A stretch of DNA of 41,296 nucleotides from Acidobacteriota bacterium (GTDB lineage: Bacteria > Acidobacteriota > Polarisedimenticolia > J045). Within the stretch, counting starts at the first letter, position 1. Each line of letters begins with the position of its first letter. Of the stretch, positions 34,525 to 41,296 are shown one piece after another. The position numbers and the translations under genes are program-made. Location: contig JALOKP010000042.1 of the NCBI GenBank assembly GCA_025456425.1, positions 1-41,296 on the forward strand. The letters are read 5' to 3'. A model generated the notes under the pieces. It did not search any database. It was given only the letters and a program-made list of their open reading frames with translations, and was not told where the DNA came from.

Positions 34525-36210
34525 ATGGGTGACCCCGTTCTCCCCGCGCCCCGGCGCGCGGCACCCGCCCGTTCCGCGGGCGACCGCGGCCGCCTCGGCG
34601 TCGCGGCCAAGCTCGTGCTGGCGCTCTGCCTGATCGTCGTTGCCGTCTTCGGCACGATCCTCCCGGCCAGCCTCTGGGCCCTCGAGCGCGACCGGCGCCG
34701 GGAGGTCCTGGCCGGCGCCGATCAGCTCTCGCGCGCGATCGTCAACGCGACCTGGCGCACGATGCTCGCCGACCAGCGGCAGGAGGTCTACGAGGCGATG
34801 CGGGTCGTCGGCCGCGAGCCCGGGATCGAGGCGATCCGGCTGATCAACAAGGGAGGCCTCGTGACCTTCTCGACGGGCGGGGACACGGGCACCGTGCTGG
34901 CCAAGGGGGAGGACGCCTGCCGCTTCTGCCACGAGGCCGCCGCGCCGCTGGTCCGCGTCGGGCTCGAGGCCCGGTCGCGGGTCTCCCGCGACGCGTCCGG
35001 CCACCGTCGGATCGGCGTCGTCACGCCGATCTACAACGACACCTCCTGCAGCGGCGCGGCCTGCCACCGTCACCCCGCCTCGGCGCCGGTGCTGGGGGTG
35101 CTCGACGTCGTCGTCTCGCTCGACCGCGTCGACCGCGAGATCGCGTCGGCGCGGGCCCGCTCGGTGCTGATCTCGCTGGCGCTGATGGTGCTGGCGGGTG
35201 GGGCGGGCTTCCTGCTGGTCCGCCGCACGGTCGGGCGGCCGGTGCGCGAGCTGATCGAGGCCTCCCGCGCGATGACCGCCGACGACCTGGGCCGCGCGGT
35301 CGAAGTCCGCGGCCGGGACGAGCTGGGCGAGCTGGCCGCCGCCTTCAACGGGATGCGCGAGCGGCTGCGCGCCGCGCTGGAGGACCTCAACGAGCTGAAC
35401 CGCACGCTCGAGGGGCGGGTCGACGAGCGGACGCGCGAACTGCGCGTCGCCTACGAGGGGATGGCGCGCAGCGACCGCCTGGCCTCGCTGGGCCAGCTCT
35501 CCGCCAGCGTGGCCCACGAGATCAACAACCCGCTGGCAGGGGTCCTCAACTACGCGGTGCTGATGGAGCGGATCCTGACGCCGGACGGGATCCCGCCCGG
35601 CCGCGCCGACGAGTTCCGCCGCTACCTGCAGTCCGCCGCCCAGGAGACTGCCCGCGTCGGGCGGATCGTCACCAGCCTGCTCTCGTTCGCGCGCCAGTCG
35701 ACGCCGCAGCGCGCGCCGCACGACCTGGAGGAGCTGGTCCGCTCGACCGTGCCGCTGGTCGCGCACCGGCTGGAGCTGCAGGGGACGGCCCTGGTGCAGG
35801 ACTTCCGCGAGCGGCTGCCGGTCCTCTCCTGCGACGGTTCGCAGTTGCGGCAGGTGATCCTGAACCTCGTTCTCAACGCCGCCGAGGCGCTCCGCTCGGG
35901 CGGGACGATCTCGGTCCGCGGCCGCGGCGGACCGCGGCCCGGGACGCTCACGCTGGAGGTCGACGACGACGGGCCGGGGATCCCGCCCGAGATCCTGGGC
36001 CGGCTCTTCGACCCCTTCTTCACGACCAAGGCCGAGGGGGGCGGGACGGGGCTGGGGCTGCCCGTGGCGTTCGGGATCGTCTCGGCCCACGGCGGCAGCG
36101 TCGAGCTGGCGAACCGGCCCGGCGGAGGGGCGCGCGCCACCGTGGTCCTGCCGCTGGAACCGCCGCCCGCCGCGCCGGAGGGCCCGCCGGCGGCGGGAGG
36201 TGCCCCGTGA
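34525..36210 (+). CDS. sensor histidine kinase with two c-type haem motifs
   Basis: A 561-residue membrane kinase. TM1 (about 28-48) and TM2 (about 213-233) bracket a periplasmic sensor of about 160 residues. The sensor contains CRFCH (132-136), a classic haem c motif, and C175-SGAA-C180-H181, a CX4CH variant also known to bind haem. HAMP follows (about 234-285), then a coiled coil and a HisKA domain with phospho-accepting H331 in HEINNPL. The HATPase domain has NLVLNAAEAL (N box), DDDGPGIPP (G1) and GTGLGLPVAFG (G2). The haem sensor likely reads redox state, or O2/NO-like ligands, or a quinol-linked signal. Its stop overlaps the GTG of the sigma-54 response regulator (GTGA), so they form one operon. 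Confidence 0.9.
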   Translation: MGDPVLPAPRRAAPARSAGDRGRLGVAAKLVLALCLIVVAVFGTILPASLWALERDRRREVLAGADQLSRAIVNATWRTMLADQRQEVYEAMRVVGREPGIEAIRLINKGGLVTFSTGGDTGTVLAKGEDACRFCHEAAAPLVRVGLEARSRVSRDASGHRRIGVVTPIYNDTSCSGAACHRHPASAPVLGVLDVVVSLDRVDREIASARARSVLISLALMVLAGGAGFLLVRRTVGRPVRELIEASRAMTADDLGRAVEVRGRDELGELAAAFNGMRERLRAALEDLNELNRTLEGRVDERTRELRVAYEGMARSDRLASLGQLSASVAHEINNPLAGVLNYAVLMERILTPDGIPPGRADEFRRYLQSAAQETARVGRIVTSLLSFARQSTPQRAPHDLEELVRSTVPLVAHRLELQGTALVQDFRERLPVLSCDGSQLRQVILNLVLNAAEALRSGGTISVRGRGGPRPGTLTLEVDDDGPGIPPEILGRLFDPFFTTKAEGGGTGLGLPVAFGIVSAHGGSVELANRPGGGARATVVLPLEPPPAAPEGPPAAGGAP

Positions 36211-37565
36211 GCGCTTCGAAGCGCGTGCTGGTGGTGGACGACGAGCAGGTCGCGCGCGAGTCGCTAGGCGCCTGGCTGCGCGAGGACGGCTACGCCGTCG
36301 ATCTCGCCGCCTCCGGGAGCGAGGCGCTCGAGCTGGCGCGCGGACGCGAGTTCGCGCTCGCCCTGATCGACCTGCGGATGCCCCCCGGCCCGGACGGGAT
36401 CGAGACGATGCGCGCGCTCAGGGCGCTGCGCCCCGAGGTCCCGGTCGTGATCGTCACCGCCTTCGCCTCGATCGACACCGCGATCGACGCGATGAAGGAG
36501 GGGGCCGAGGACTACCTTGTCAAGCCGGTCAACCCGCGCGAGATCTCGCTGCTGGTCGAGCGCCTGCTCTCGCTGACGCGGCTGCGCCGCGAAAACCGCT
36601 ACCTGCGGCGCCGCCTGACCCGCCAGCGCACCTTCCACGAGCTGACCGCGCGCAGCGCCGAGATGCAGGCGGTGTTCGCGCTGATCCGCGACGTGGCCAG
36701 TCTGCGCAGCACCGTCCTGGTCCTGGGCGAGAGCGGCTGCGGCAAGGAGCTGGTCGCGCGCGCGATCCACGCCGAGGGCGAGCGCCGGCACCGGCGCTTC
36801 GTCGCCGTCTCCTGCGCGGCCCTGCCCGAGACGCTGCTCGAGTCGGAGCTGTTCGGCCACGAGCGGGGCGCCTTCACCGGGGCCGGCAGCCGCAAGCTGG
36901 GGAAGGTCGAGCTGGCCGCCGGGGGGACGCTGTTCCTGGACGAGATCGGAGACATCCCTCCGCGGGTCCAGCAGGGACTGCTGCGAGTGCTGCAGGAGCG
37001 GGCGTTCTTCCGCGTCGGCGGGACCGAGGAGATCTCGGTCGACGTGCGCTTCATCGCCGCCACCAACCGTGACCTGGAGGAGGCGGTGCGGGCCGGCGAG
37101 TTCCGGGAGGACCTGTTCTACCGGCTCAACGTCGTCTCGATCCGGGTCCCGCCGCTGCGCCAGCGCCGCGAGGACATCCCGCTGCTGGCCGCCGACATCG
37201 TCGCGCGCCTGGCGGAGGAGATGAAGAAGCCGGTCGAGCGGCTGGCCGACGGCGCGCTGCAGGCCCTGATGGAGTACGACTGGCCCGGCAACGTGCGCGA
37301 GCTGGAGAACACGCTGGAGCGGGCGATGGTTGGCTGCCGGGGCGCGATCCTCTCGGAGGAGGACGTCGCCTTCGTGCGCGGTTTCGCGCGGCGCGACCGC
37401 GAGTGGGAGCCGCCGGCCGAGGCCTCGCTGGGCGAGATCGAGCGCAAGGCGATCGACGCGGCGCTGCGCCGCACGGCGGGGAACGTGCGGCAGGCGGCGC
37501 GGCAGCTCGGAATCGACCGCTCCACCCTCTACGACAAGATGAAGCGGTACGGCCTGTCGCGCTGA
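36207..37565 (+). CDS. NtrC-family sigma-54-dependent response regulator
   Basis: A 452-residue activator. The receiver domain (about 1-120) has VVDDEQ, the phospho-acceptor aspartate in LIDLRMP (about 55) and VKPVNP. The AAA+ domain (about 145-380) has Walker A GESGCGKE, the sigma-54-contacting GAFTGA loop (ERGAFTGAGS), Walker B LFLDEIGDI and sensor motifs. The C-terminal Fis-type helix-turn-helix (about 410-452) ends AARQLGIDRSTLYDKMKRYG. It is coupled to the haem-containing kinase. A sigma-54 promoter with tandem palindromes lies 270-400 bases beyond its stop, in the gap to the HybA-like gene, making it the natural target. GTG 36207 is preceded by GGGAGG. Confidence 0.95.
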   Translation: MSASKRVLVVDDEQVARESLGAWLREDGYAVDLAASGSEALELARGREFALALIDLRMPPGPDGIETMRALRALRPEVPVVIVTAFASIDTAIDAMKEGAEDYLVKPVNPREISLLVERLLSLTRLRRENRYLRRRLTRQRTFHELTARSAEMQAVFALIRDVASLRSTVLVLGESGCGKELVARAIHAEGERRHRRFVAVSCAALPETLLESELFGHERGAFTGAGSRKLGKVELAAGGTLFLDEIGDIPPRVQQGLLRVLQERAFFRVGGTEEISVDVRFIAATNRDLEEAVRAGEFREDLFYRLNVVSIRVPPLRQRREDIPLLAADIVARLAEEMKKPVERLADGALQALMEYDWPGNVRELENTLERAMVGCRGAILSEEDVAFVRGFARRDREWEPPAEASLGEIERKAIDAALRRTAGNVRQAARQLGIDRSTLYDKMKRYGLSR

Positions 37566-37575
37566 GCGGGCGGTC

Positions 37576-37758
37576 TCAGGCCGCGCGGCGCGGGGTGGGC
37601 GCGACGAGCCGCAGCGCGGGCCGGGAGGCCTTCGCCGCGCGCTCGCGGCGGCGGTCGATCAGTTCCTGCACCAGCCCGACGCCGAGGCAGATCCAGAGGG
37701 CGGCGGTGGCCAGGCCGAGCAGGACGTTCGTGGCGTTGAGCAGGGTCAGTTGCGGCAT
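37576..37758 (-). CDS. small single-TM protein under a sigma-54 promoter
   Basis: A 60-residue protein: short polar start (MPQLTLLNAT), one clean TM segment (about 12-32, VLLGLATAALWICLGVGLV), then a basic tail (RRRERAAKASR and later RRAA). It does not resemble a known family. Its size and tail suggest a small regulatory or assembly subunit of a membrane complex. A near-consensus sigma-54 promoter lies about 70-90 bases upstream on its strand, so I believe it is expressed. The ATG at 37758 is chosen because the protein fold begins there; an upstream in-frame GTG would add three residues (VIL). It converges on the response regulator, 10 bases apart. Confidence 0.6.
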   Translation of the reverse strand: MPQLTLLNATNVLLGLATAALWICLGVGLVQELIDRRRERAAKASRPALRLVAPTPRRAA

Positions 37759-37830
37759 GAGGATCACCCATCCGACGCACGCGAGGCCGGTGGGCGGTGC
37801 GCTCCACGTGCGGTGCGGAGAGTCAGCGAG

Positions 37831-37846
37831 TGCAATCGCGATGCCA
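37831..37846 (-). promoter_or_regulatory. sigma-54 (RpoN) -24/-12 promoter
   Basis: On the minus strand the sequence is TGGCATCGCGATTGCA, against the consensus TGGCACG-N4-TTGCA: GG and GC are exactly 10 bases apart and the -12 part is perfect. Transcription would start near 37820, giving a leader of about 60 bases to ATG 37758. A whole-gap check (37759-38107) showed no comparable site on the plus strand. Confidence 0.8.
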
Positions 37847-37930
37847 TTCGCGTCCCTCGCCGCGGCGCCTCGGGCCCGTTGCGCGCAGGCCGCTTGCGCG
37901 CCGCGCGGGCGCTGCGGCCGGCGCACCGGC

Positions 37931-37966
37931 GTCGGGAATCCCGACCCGCATGTCGGAAACGCCGAC
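37931..37966. promoter_or_regulatory. tandem activator palindromes GTCGG-N5-CCGAC
   Basis: Two perfect palindromes with the same arms: 37931-37945 (GTCGG-GAATC-CCGAC) and 37952-37966 (GTCGG-AAACG-CCGAC, extending to an 8-bp arm, 37949-37969). Their centres are 21 bp apart, two helical turns, so both face the same side. They lie about 118 and 139 bases upstream of the predicted sigma-54 start, as expected for NtrC-type enhancer sites. The adjacent response regulator is the likely binder; they might also act on the divergent HybA-like gene. Confidence 0.75.
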
Positions 37967-38036
37967 ATGAAACGCTGTTTTTATTTCGCCTTGCCGCGCC
38001 CGCCGCGCGGCTGCACGCGGCCGACGGGAGTACGGT

Positions 38037-38061
38037 GACATCGACCCACCCGGTCGATGTC
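38037..38061. promoter_or_regulatory. perfect 10-bp inverted repeat before the HybA-like gene
   Basis: GACATCGACC and GGTCGATGTC flank a five-base spacer, 47 bases before ATG 38108. It may be a regulator site or an mRNA hairpin. It differs from the GTCGG-N5-CCGAC sites, so another factor may use it. An in-frame ATG at 38057 lies inside it. Confidence 0.5.
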
Positions 38062-38107
38062 GCCTCCGAGCCGCTGCGCGGCCGCCCGCGACGATCCCCC
38101 CGAGGAC

Positions 38108-38917
38108 ATGTCGAACCCCGCGAGTGAACCCCACACCCCCCAGGGACTGCTGATCGACACCACGCGCTGCATCGGCTGCGGCGCCTGCTCGCTGGCCTGC
38201 GCCGAGCGCAACGGGCTGCCCGTTCCGGACACGGCGCGCCGCGACGCCGACCTCTCCGATCGCGCCTTCACGGTGGTGCGCGCGCAGGGCGGGCGCTTCG
38301 TGCGCCGGCTCTGCATGCACTGCGACGAGCCGACCTGCGCCTCGGTTTGCCTGGTCGGCGCGTTCCGCAAGACGGCCGGTGGCCCCGTGGTCTACGACGA
38401 GTCGCGCTGCATCGGCTGCCGCTACTGCATGCAGGCCTGCCCGTTCACGGTCCCGCGCTACGAGTGGGACAAGGTGCTGCCGCGCGTGCGCAAGTGCGAC
38501 CTGTGCGCGCCGCGGCTGGCCGAAGGCCGGCCCACCGCCTGCGCCGCGGCCTGCCCGACCGGAGCGACGCGCTTCGGCCCCCGCGACGCGCTGCTGGCCG
38601 AGGCGCGCGCGCGGATCGCGGCCGAGCCCGGGCGCTACCTCCCGCAGGTCTACGGCGCTGTGGAGGCCGGCGGGACCTCGGTCCTGCTGATCTCGGACGT
38701 TTCGTTCGCCGCGCTCGGTTACCCCGACGACCTGCCGCACGAGGCGCTGCCGGCCCTGACCTGGCGCGTCATGTCGCAGGTGCCGCGTTTCGCCGTGACC
38801 GCCGGCGTGTTCCTGGCCGGCGTCTACTGGATCACCAACCGCCGCGAGGAGGTCGCCGCGGAGCAGGGCCGGCCCGCCCCCGGCGACGGGCCGGACGCCG
38901 GAAGGGAGGCGCCATGA
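38108..38917 (+). CDS. HybA-like 4Fe-4S electron-transfer protein
   Basis: A 269-residue ferredoxin-like protein of the HybA/DmsB/NrfC group with ligands for four 4Fe-4S clusters: CIGCGACSLAC, CMHCDEPTCASVC, CIGCRYCMQAC and the CDLC plus CAAACP set. A C-terminal TM (FAVTAGVFLAGVYWITNRR) anchors it, as in HybA. There is no Tat or Sec signal at the N-terminus, unlike E. coli HybA, so the clusters may face the cytoplasm. It should shuttle electrons between a catalytic subunit and the NrfD-like quinone subunit encoded next, with which it overlaps (ATGA). No hydrogenase or molybdenum catalytic gene is present. ATG 38108 is chosen over ATG 38057, whose extra 17 residues are not family-like. Confidence 0.88.
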   Translation: MSNPASEPHTPQGLLIDTTRCIGCGACSLACAERNGLPVPDTARRDADLSDRAFTVVRAQGGRFVRRLCMHCDEPTCASVCLVGAFRKTAGGPVVYDESRCIGCRYCMQACPFTVPRYEWDKVLPRVRKCDLCAPRLAEGRPTACAAACPTGATRFGPRDALLAEARARIAAEPGRYLPQVYGAVEAGGTSVLLISDVSFAALGYPDDLPHEALPALTWRVMSQVPRFAVTAGVFLAGVYWITNRREEVAAEQGRPAPGDGPDAGREAP

Positions 38918-40527
38918 CCGCGACGACGTGGCGCGAGCTGCCGGCCGCGGTCCGCTCGCAGGTTGCCGTGGCGCGGCGCTGGGGCTTCTGGGGCACGCTC
39001 GCCGCGGCCTTCGTGGCGATCGGCGCGGTCGCCACGGTGCAGCGCTTCGCGCTCGGGCTGGGCCGCACGACGAACCTGACCGACCACTTCCCGTGGGGGC
39101 TCTGGATCGGGCTCGACTTCCTGGGGATCGGGCTCGCCGCGGCCGGCTTCACGATCGTGGCCAGCGTCCACATCTTCCACGTGCACCGGTTCGAGCCGAT
39201 CGTGCGCCCCGCCCTGCTGACCGCCTTCATCGGCTACGTGCTGGTGATGGTGGTGCTGGTCGTCGACCTCGGGCGGCCCGACCGCTTCTGGCACGCGCTC
39301 TTCATGTGGAACCCGCACTCGGTGATGTTCGAGATCACCTGGTGCCTGATTCTCTACTCCACGGTGCTCGCCTTCGAGTTCGCGCCGGTCGCGCTGCAGC
39401 GCTTCGGGATCACCGCGCCGCTGCCGCTGCTGCGGAAGATCGCGTTGCCTTTCATCCTGGCGGGGGTGGTGCTCTCGACGCTGCACCAGTCGTCGTTCGG
39501 CTCGCTGTACCTGATCGTTCCCGGCCGGCTTCATCCGCTCTGGTACTCGCCGCTGCTGCCGGTGCTGTTCTTCATGTCCTGCCTGGCCGCCGGGCTCTCG
39601 ACCGTCGTCTTCCTTTGCCTCCACGTCACGCGCTACGGCCGGCGGCGCCTGCCGGTCGCCGTGCTGCCCGACCTGGCCAAGGTGGTGGCGGTCGTGCTGG
39701 CGCTCTACGGCCTGGTCCGGCTGCAGGACCTCGCCGACCGCGGCGTGCTGCGGGCCGGCACGCTGGGCTCGTACGAGGGGCTGATGTTCGCCGGGGAGTT
39801 CCTGATCGGCGTGGTGGCGCCGCTCGCCGTGCTCGCGCTCCCGCGGGCCCGCCGCCAGCGCGCCGGGCTCTACGCCGCGAGCACGCTGGTGCTGATGGGC
39901 TTCGCCGCCAACCGGATGAACACGGTCGTGACCGGCCTCGAGTCCTGGCCGCACACGACCTACTTCCCGTCCTGGCAGGAGATCGCGATCTCGCTGGGGA
40001 TCGCAGCCCTCGGCTGCACCCTGTTCGCGCTGGCCGCGCGGTACTTCGGCGTGATCCCGGAGGGGGCGGACGATCCGGGGCAGGGGTCCGCGGAGCAGGC
40101 GGCGCTCCCGGCCGGCCTGCCGCTGCCGCGGCGGCGGCACTTCGCGCTGCTGGCCCTGATCCCGACCGCGCTCCTGGTGGCCAGCCTCTACGCGACGAGC
40201 GTGCTCGAGGAGACGGCGGAGACCGGGCAGTCGCCCCCGCCGCCCGCACCGCCGGTCGACCTCGCGCGCGGGCTCGCGGCCTTCGAGTTCCCGCGGGACG
40301 TGACGTTCGAGCGCGGCGACGGCAGCCCCGGGGCGGTCACCTTCCGGCACCTCTCCCACGTCGACGCCCGGGCGCCCGAGTGCGCCTCGTGCCACGCCGC
40401 GGGCTTCTCCCTGCTGGGACGGGAGCGCGGCGGGCCGGCGCCCGCCGCCGGGGTGATGCACGACGACCGGCAATGCGGGCGCTGCCACGACGCGGCGCAG
40501 GACTGCGGCTTCTGCCACGCGGGCTGA
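38914..40527 (+). CDS. HybB/NrfD-like quinone protein fused to three-haem cytochrome tail
   Basis: A 537-residue protein. Residues about 20-430 are the polytopic HybB/NrfD-type membrane subunit (about ten TM segments; TDHFPWGLWIGLD is a family hallmark) that exchanges electrons and protons with quinones. After a last TM (about 410-430) comes a tail with three CXXCH haem c motifs: CASCH (about 490), CGRCH (about 521) and CGFCH (about 531, four residues from the end), with extra histidines (FRHLSHV, VMH) suited as axial ligands, as in c7-type cytochromes. In usual systems the cytochrome is a separate subunit. The stop codon abuts the mobile-element repeat at 40528, so the tail may have lost sequence. 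The start is ATG 38914 after GGGAGG. Confidence 0.9.
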   Translation: MTATTWRELPAAVRSQVAVARRWGFWGTLAAAFVAIGAVATVQRFALGLGRTTNLTDHFPWGLWIGLDFLGIGLAAAGFTIVASVHIFHVHRFEPIVRPALLTAFIGYVLVMVVLVVDLGRPDRFWHALFMWNPHSVMFEITWCLILYSTVLAFEFAPVALQRFGITAPLPLLRKIALPFILAGVVLSTLHQSSFGSLYLIVPGRLHPLWYSPLLPVLFFMSCLAAGLSTVVFLCLHVTRYGRRRLPVAVLPDLAKVVAVVLALYGLVRLQDLADRGVLRAGTLGSYEGLMFAGEFLIGVVAPLAVLALPRARRQRAGLYAASTLVLMGFAANRMNTVVTGLESWPHTTYFPSWQEIAISLGIAALGCTLFALAARYFGVIPEGADDPGQGSAEQAALPAGLPLPRRRHFALLALIPTALLVASLYATSVLEETAETGQSPPPPAPPVDLARGLAAFEFPRDVTFERGDGSPGAVTFRHLSHVDARAPECASCHAAGFSLLGRERGGPAPAAGVMHDDRQCGRCHDAAQDCGFCHAG

Positions 40528-40693
40528 CCACGGTGGCCGCAAGGTTGTTGGTGCGTGGAGCCGGCGCGTGACCGCCGGCGGACAGGTGTCCGGACCGGGG
40601 TGACCGCGGGCGGACGGCCGAAGGATCGGGGGCGCGGACCGACGGGGTTTTCCGTCGGCCCGCGCCTTGCTCTCCCCGGTCCCCATGAAATGG
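40528..40693 (+). repeat. right copy of the mobile-element 5' region
   Basis: The inverted counterpart of 1-166 with three mismatches. It begins exactly after the TGA of the cytochrome fusion gene and runs through the ATG of the transposase-like gene (40685). The non-coding part (157 bases) contains a strong hairpin and short repeats of GGCGGAC. The exact fit to a stop codon suggests the element inserted at, or created, the present gene end. Confidence 0.85.
40631..40666 (+). other. 15-bp inverted repeat upstream of transposase-like gene
   Basis: Arms 40631-40645 and 40652-40666 pair with one A/C mismatch around the loop GGTTTT; in the left copy the same position is a G/T pair. The hairpin lies 18 bases before the transposase ATG. 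It could block transcription entering from outside, as hairpins do in several insertion sequences, or could be a transposase-recognised structure. Confidence 0.7.
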
Positions 40694-41296
40694 CGAACGA
40701 AGCCCGTCGAAACCGTGCGCCCCTCGCGCTTCCGGCCCCCCTTCTGCCCCTGGCCGGACTGCCCCGCCCATCACCACCGCGGCCGCGGCCTGATCCGCTA
40801 CGGCAGCTACTCCCGAGCCGTCGACCGCCGCCGGGTCCCGCGCTTCCGCTGCCGGGACTGCGGCCGGACCTGTTCCCAGCAGACCTTCTGCTGCACCTAC
40901 TTCCTCAAGCGCCCCGGGCTGCTCCCGGTCGTCGCCGCCGGGCTGCAGGCCGGCTCCGCCCACCGCCAACTGGCGCGCTCCCTGCGCTGCGCCAAGACCT
41001 CCGTCACCCCACCGCCAACTGGGGCGCTCCCTGCGCTGCGCCAAGACCTCCGTCACCCGGCTCGCCCGACGCCTCGCCGCCCACGCCGTGCTGCTCCAGG
41101 CCCGGCTCGAGGCCGAGCTCCCGCCGCTGTCCGAAGCCGTCGTCCACGACCACTTCGAGAGCTTCGTCGGCTGCCAGCAGCAGGCGCTGGCGCTCGGCAC
41201 CGCGGTCGGTGCCCGCTCGCGCTTCGTCTTCGGGCCCGACCCGGCCCCGCACCGCGGCTCCGGCCGGCGGCCTGACCGGCCCGACGGCTCCGCCGC
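40685..41296 (+). pseudogene. zinc-ribbon transposase-like gene, frameshifted and cut by window end
   Basis: The protein starts MKWRTKPVETVRPSR and has an InsA-like zinc ribbon (CPWPDC, then CRDCG about 35 residues later) followed by a helix-turn-helix-like part (HRQLARSLRCAKTSVT). After about residue 108 a 49-bp tandem duplication shifts the frame. Reading the second copy in the new frame restores a sensible continuation (KTSVTRLARRLAAHAV, later VVHDHFESFVGCQQQ, where D may be the first residue of a DDE catalytic set). The gene is therefore broken by the duplication, unless it is an assembly error near a contig end. The family (IS1-like or another zinc-ribbon DDE group) is uncertain. The C-terminus lies outside the window. 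Confidence 0.75.
40959..41058 (+). repeat. 49-bp tandem duplication inside the transposase-like gene
   Basis: Bases from 40959 recur 49 bases later, through 41058, with a single C/G difference (40974 versus 41023). As 49 is not a multiple of three, the duplication shifts the reading frame by one. It is the sole reason the plain reading frame becomes Pro/Arg-rich nonsense. Confidence 0.9.

Noticed and set aside
29021-34564. Minus-strand open frame of 1,847 codons opposite the giant fusion gene
   Set aside because: Composition is Arg/Gly/Gln-rich with no recognisable domain, while the plus strand shows clear motifs throughout.
37529-37807. Alternative minus-strand frame over the 60-residue protein
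   Set aside because: It reads as Arg/Pro-rich nonsense, whereas the neighbouring frame gives a clean TM segment.
37982-38107. Possible sigma-54 promoter for the HybA-like operon
   Set aside because: I tested each GG for a GC ten bases on; none also had the CA and TT context. A candidate near 38009 has a CC at the needed position.
38108-40527. Uptake hydrogenase operon
   Set aside because: The HybA- and HybB-like proteins are shared by many quinone-linked complexes, and no large or small hydrogenase subunit is present in the window.

Overview
The window is uniformly GC-rich (about 70% or more by eye) and codes almost wall to wall. I see no rRNA, tRNA, CRISPR array or phage. Gene content points to a free-living diderm bacterium with c-type cytochrome respiration: an LpxL-like acyltransferase, a SYLF (Ysc84) protein, KefF/KefC, secreted multidomain proteases, a class D sortase with an LPKTA substrate, and a HybA/HybB-like quinone module. 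The unnamed secreted family fused to the LPKTA tail, the gingipain-like proteases and the REP-type repeats make Acidobacteriota or a neighbouring phylum my best guess; this is inference, not proof. Both window ends lie in inverted copies of one mobile-element 5' region (1-166 and 40528-40693), so the window is probably a whole contig broken at a multicopy element.

Left part (186-4060): a VOC protein divergent from an RluA-type pseudouridine synthase, two secreted hypothetical proteins, a class D sortase and its likely LPKTA substrate, separated from the sortase by a strong intrinsic terminator. 4163-10656 is a minus-strand run of a gingipain-like cysteine protease, an M4/M36-like zinc protease and a radical SAM-methyltransferase fusion. 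10855-17211 holds an LpxL-like acyltransferase converging on a methyltransferase/tandem hot-dog pair, and a KefC-KefF-membrane-protein operon.

Middle (17371-29211): SYLF protein, a multi-pass membrane protein with a one-base frameshift, a 1,568-residue secreted metalloprotease, a small PAS protein, a membrane protein, an M48 protease and a long-chain acyl-CoA ligase, followed by a cluster of REP-like repeats and an unknown single-TM protein.

Right part (29363-41296): a 1,585-residue protein joining acyl-CoA synthetase, a kinase-like region and a GNAT domain; a GIY-YIG protein; then what looks like a redox-control locus. A histidine kinase with two c-type haem motifs is translationally coupled to an NtrC-type sigma-54 activator. 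Next to them is a near-consensus sigma-54 promoter (37831-37846, minus strand) with two tandem GTCGG-N5-CCGAC palindromes 21 bp apart at the right upstream distance, reading into a 60-residue single-TM protein. Divergent from it lie a HybA-like iron-sulphur protein and a HybB/NrfD-like protein fused to a three-haem cytochrome tail. The window ends in a zinc-ribbon transposase-like gene broken by a 49-bp tandem duplication.

Several genes have a -10-like hexamer only 6-8 nt before the start codon, suggesting frequent leaderless transcription.
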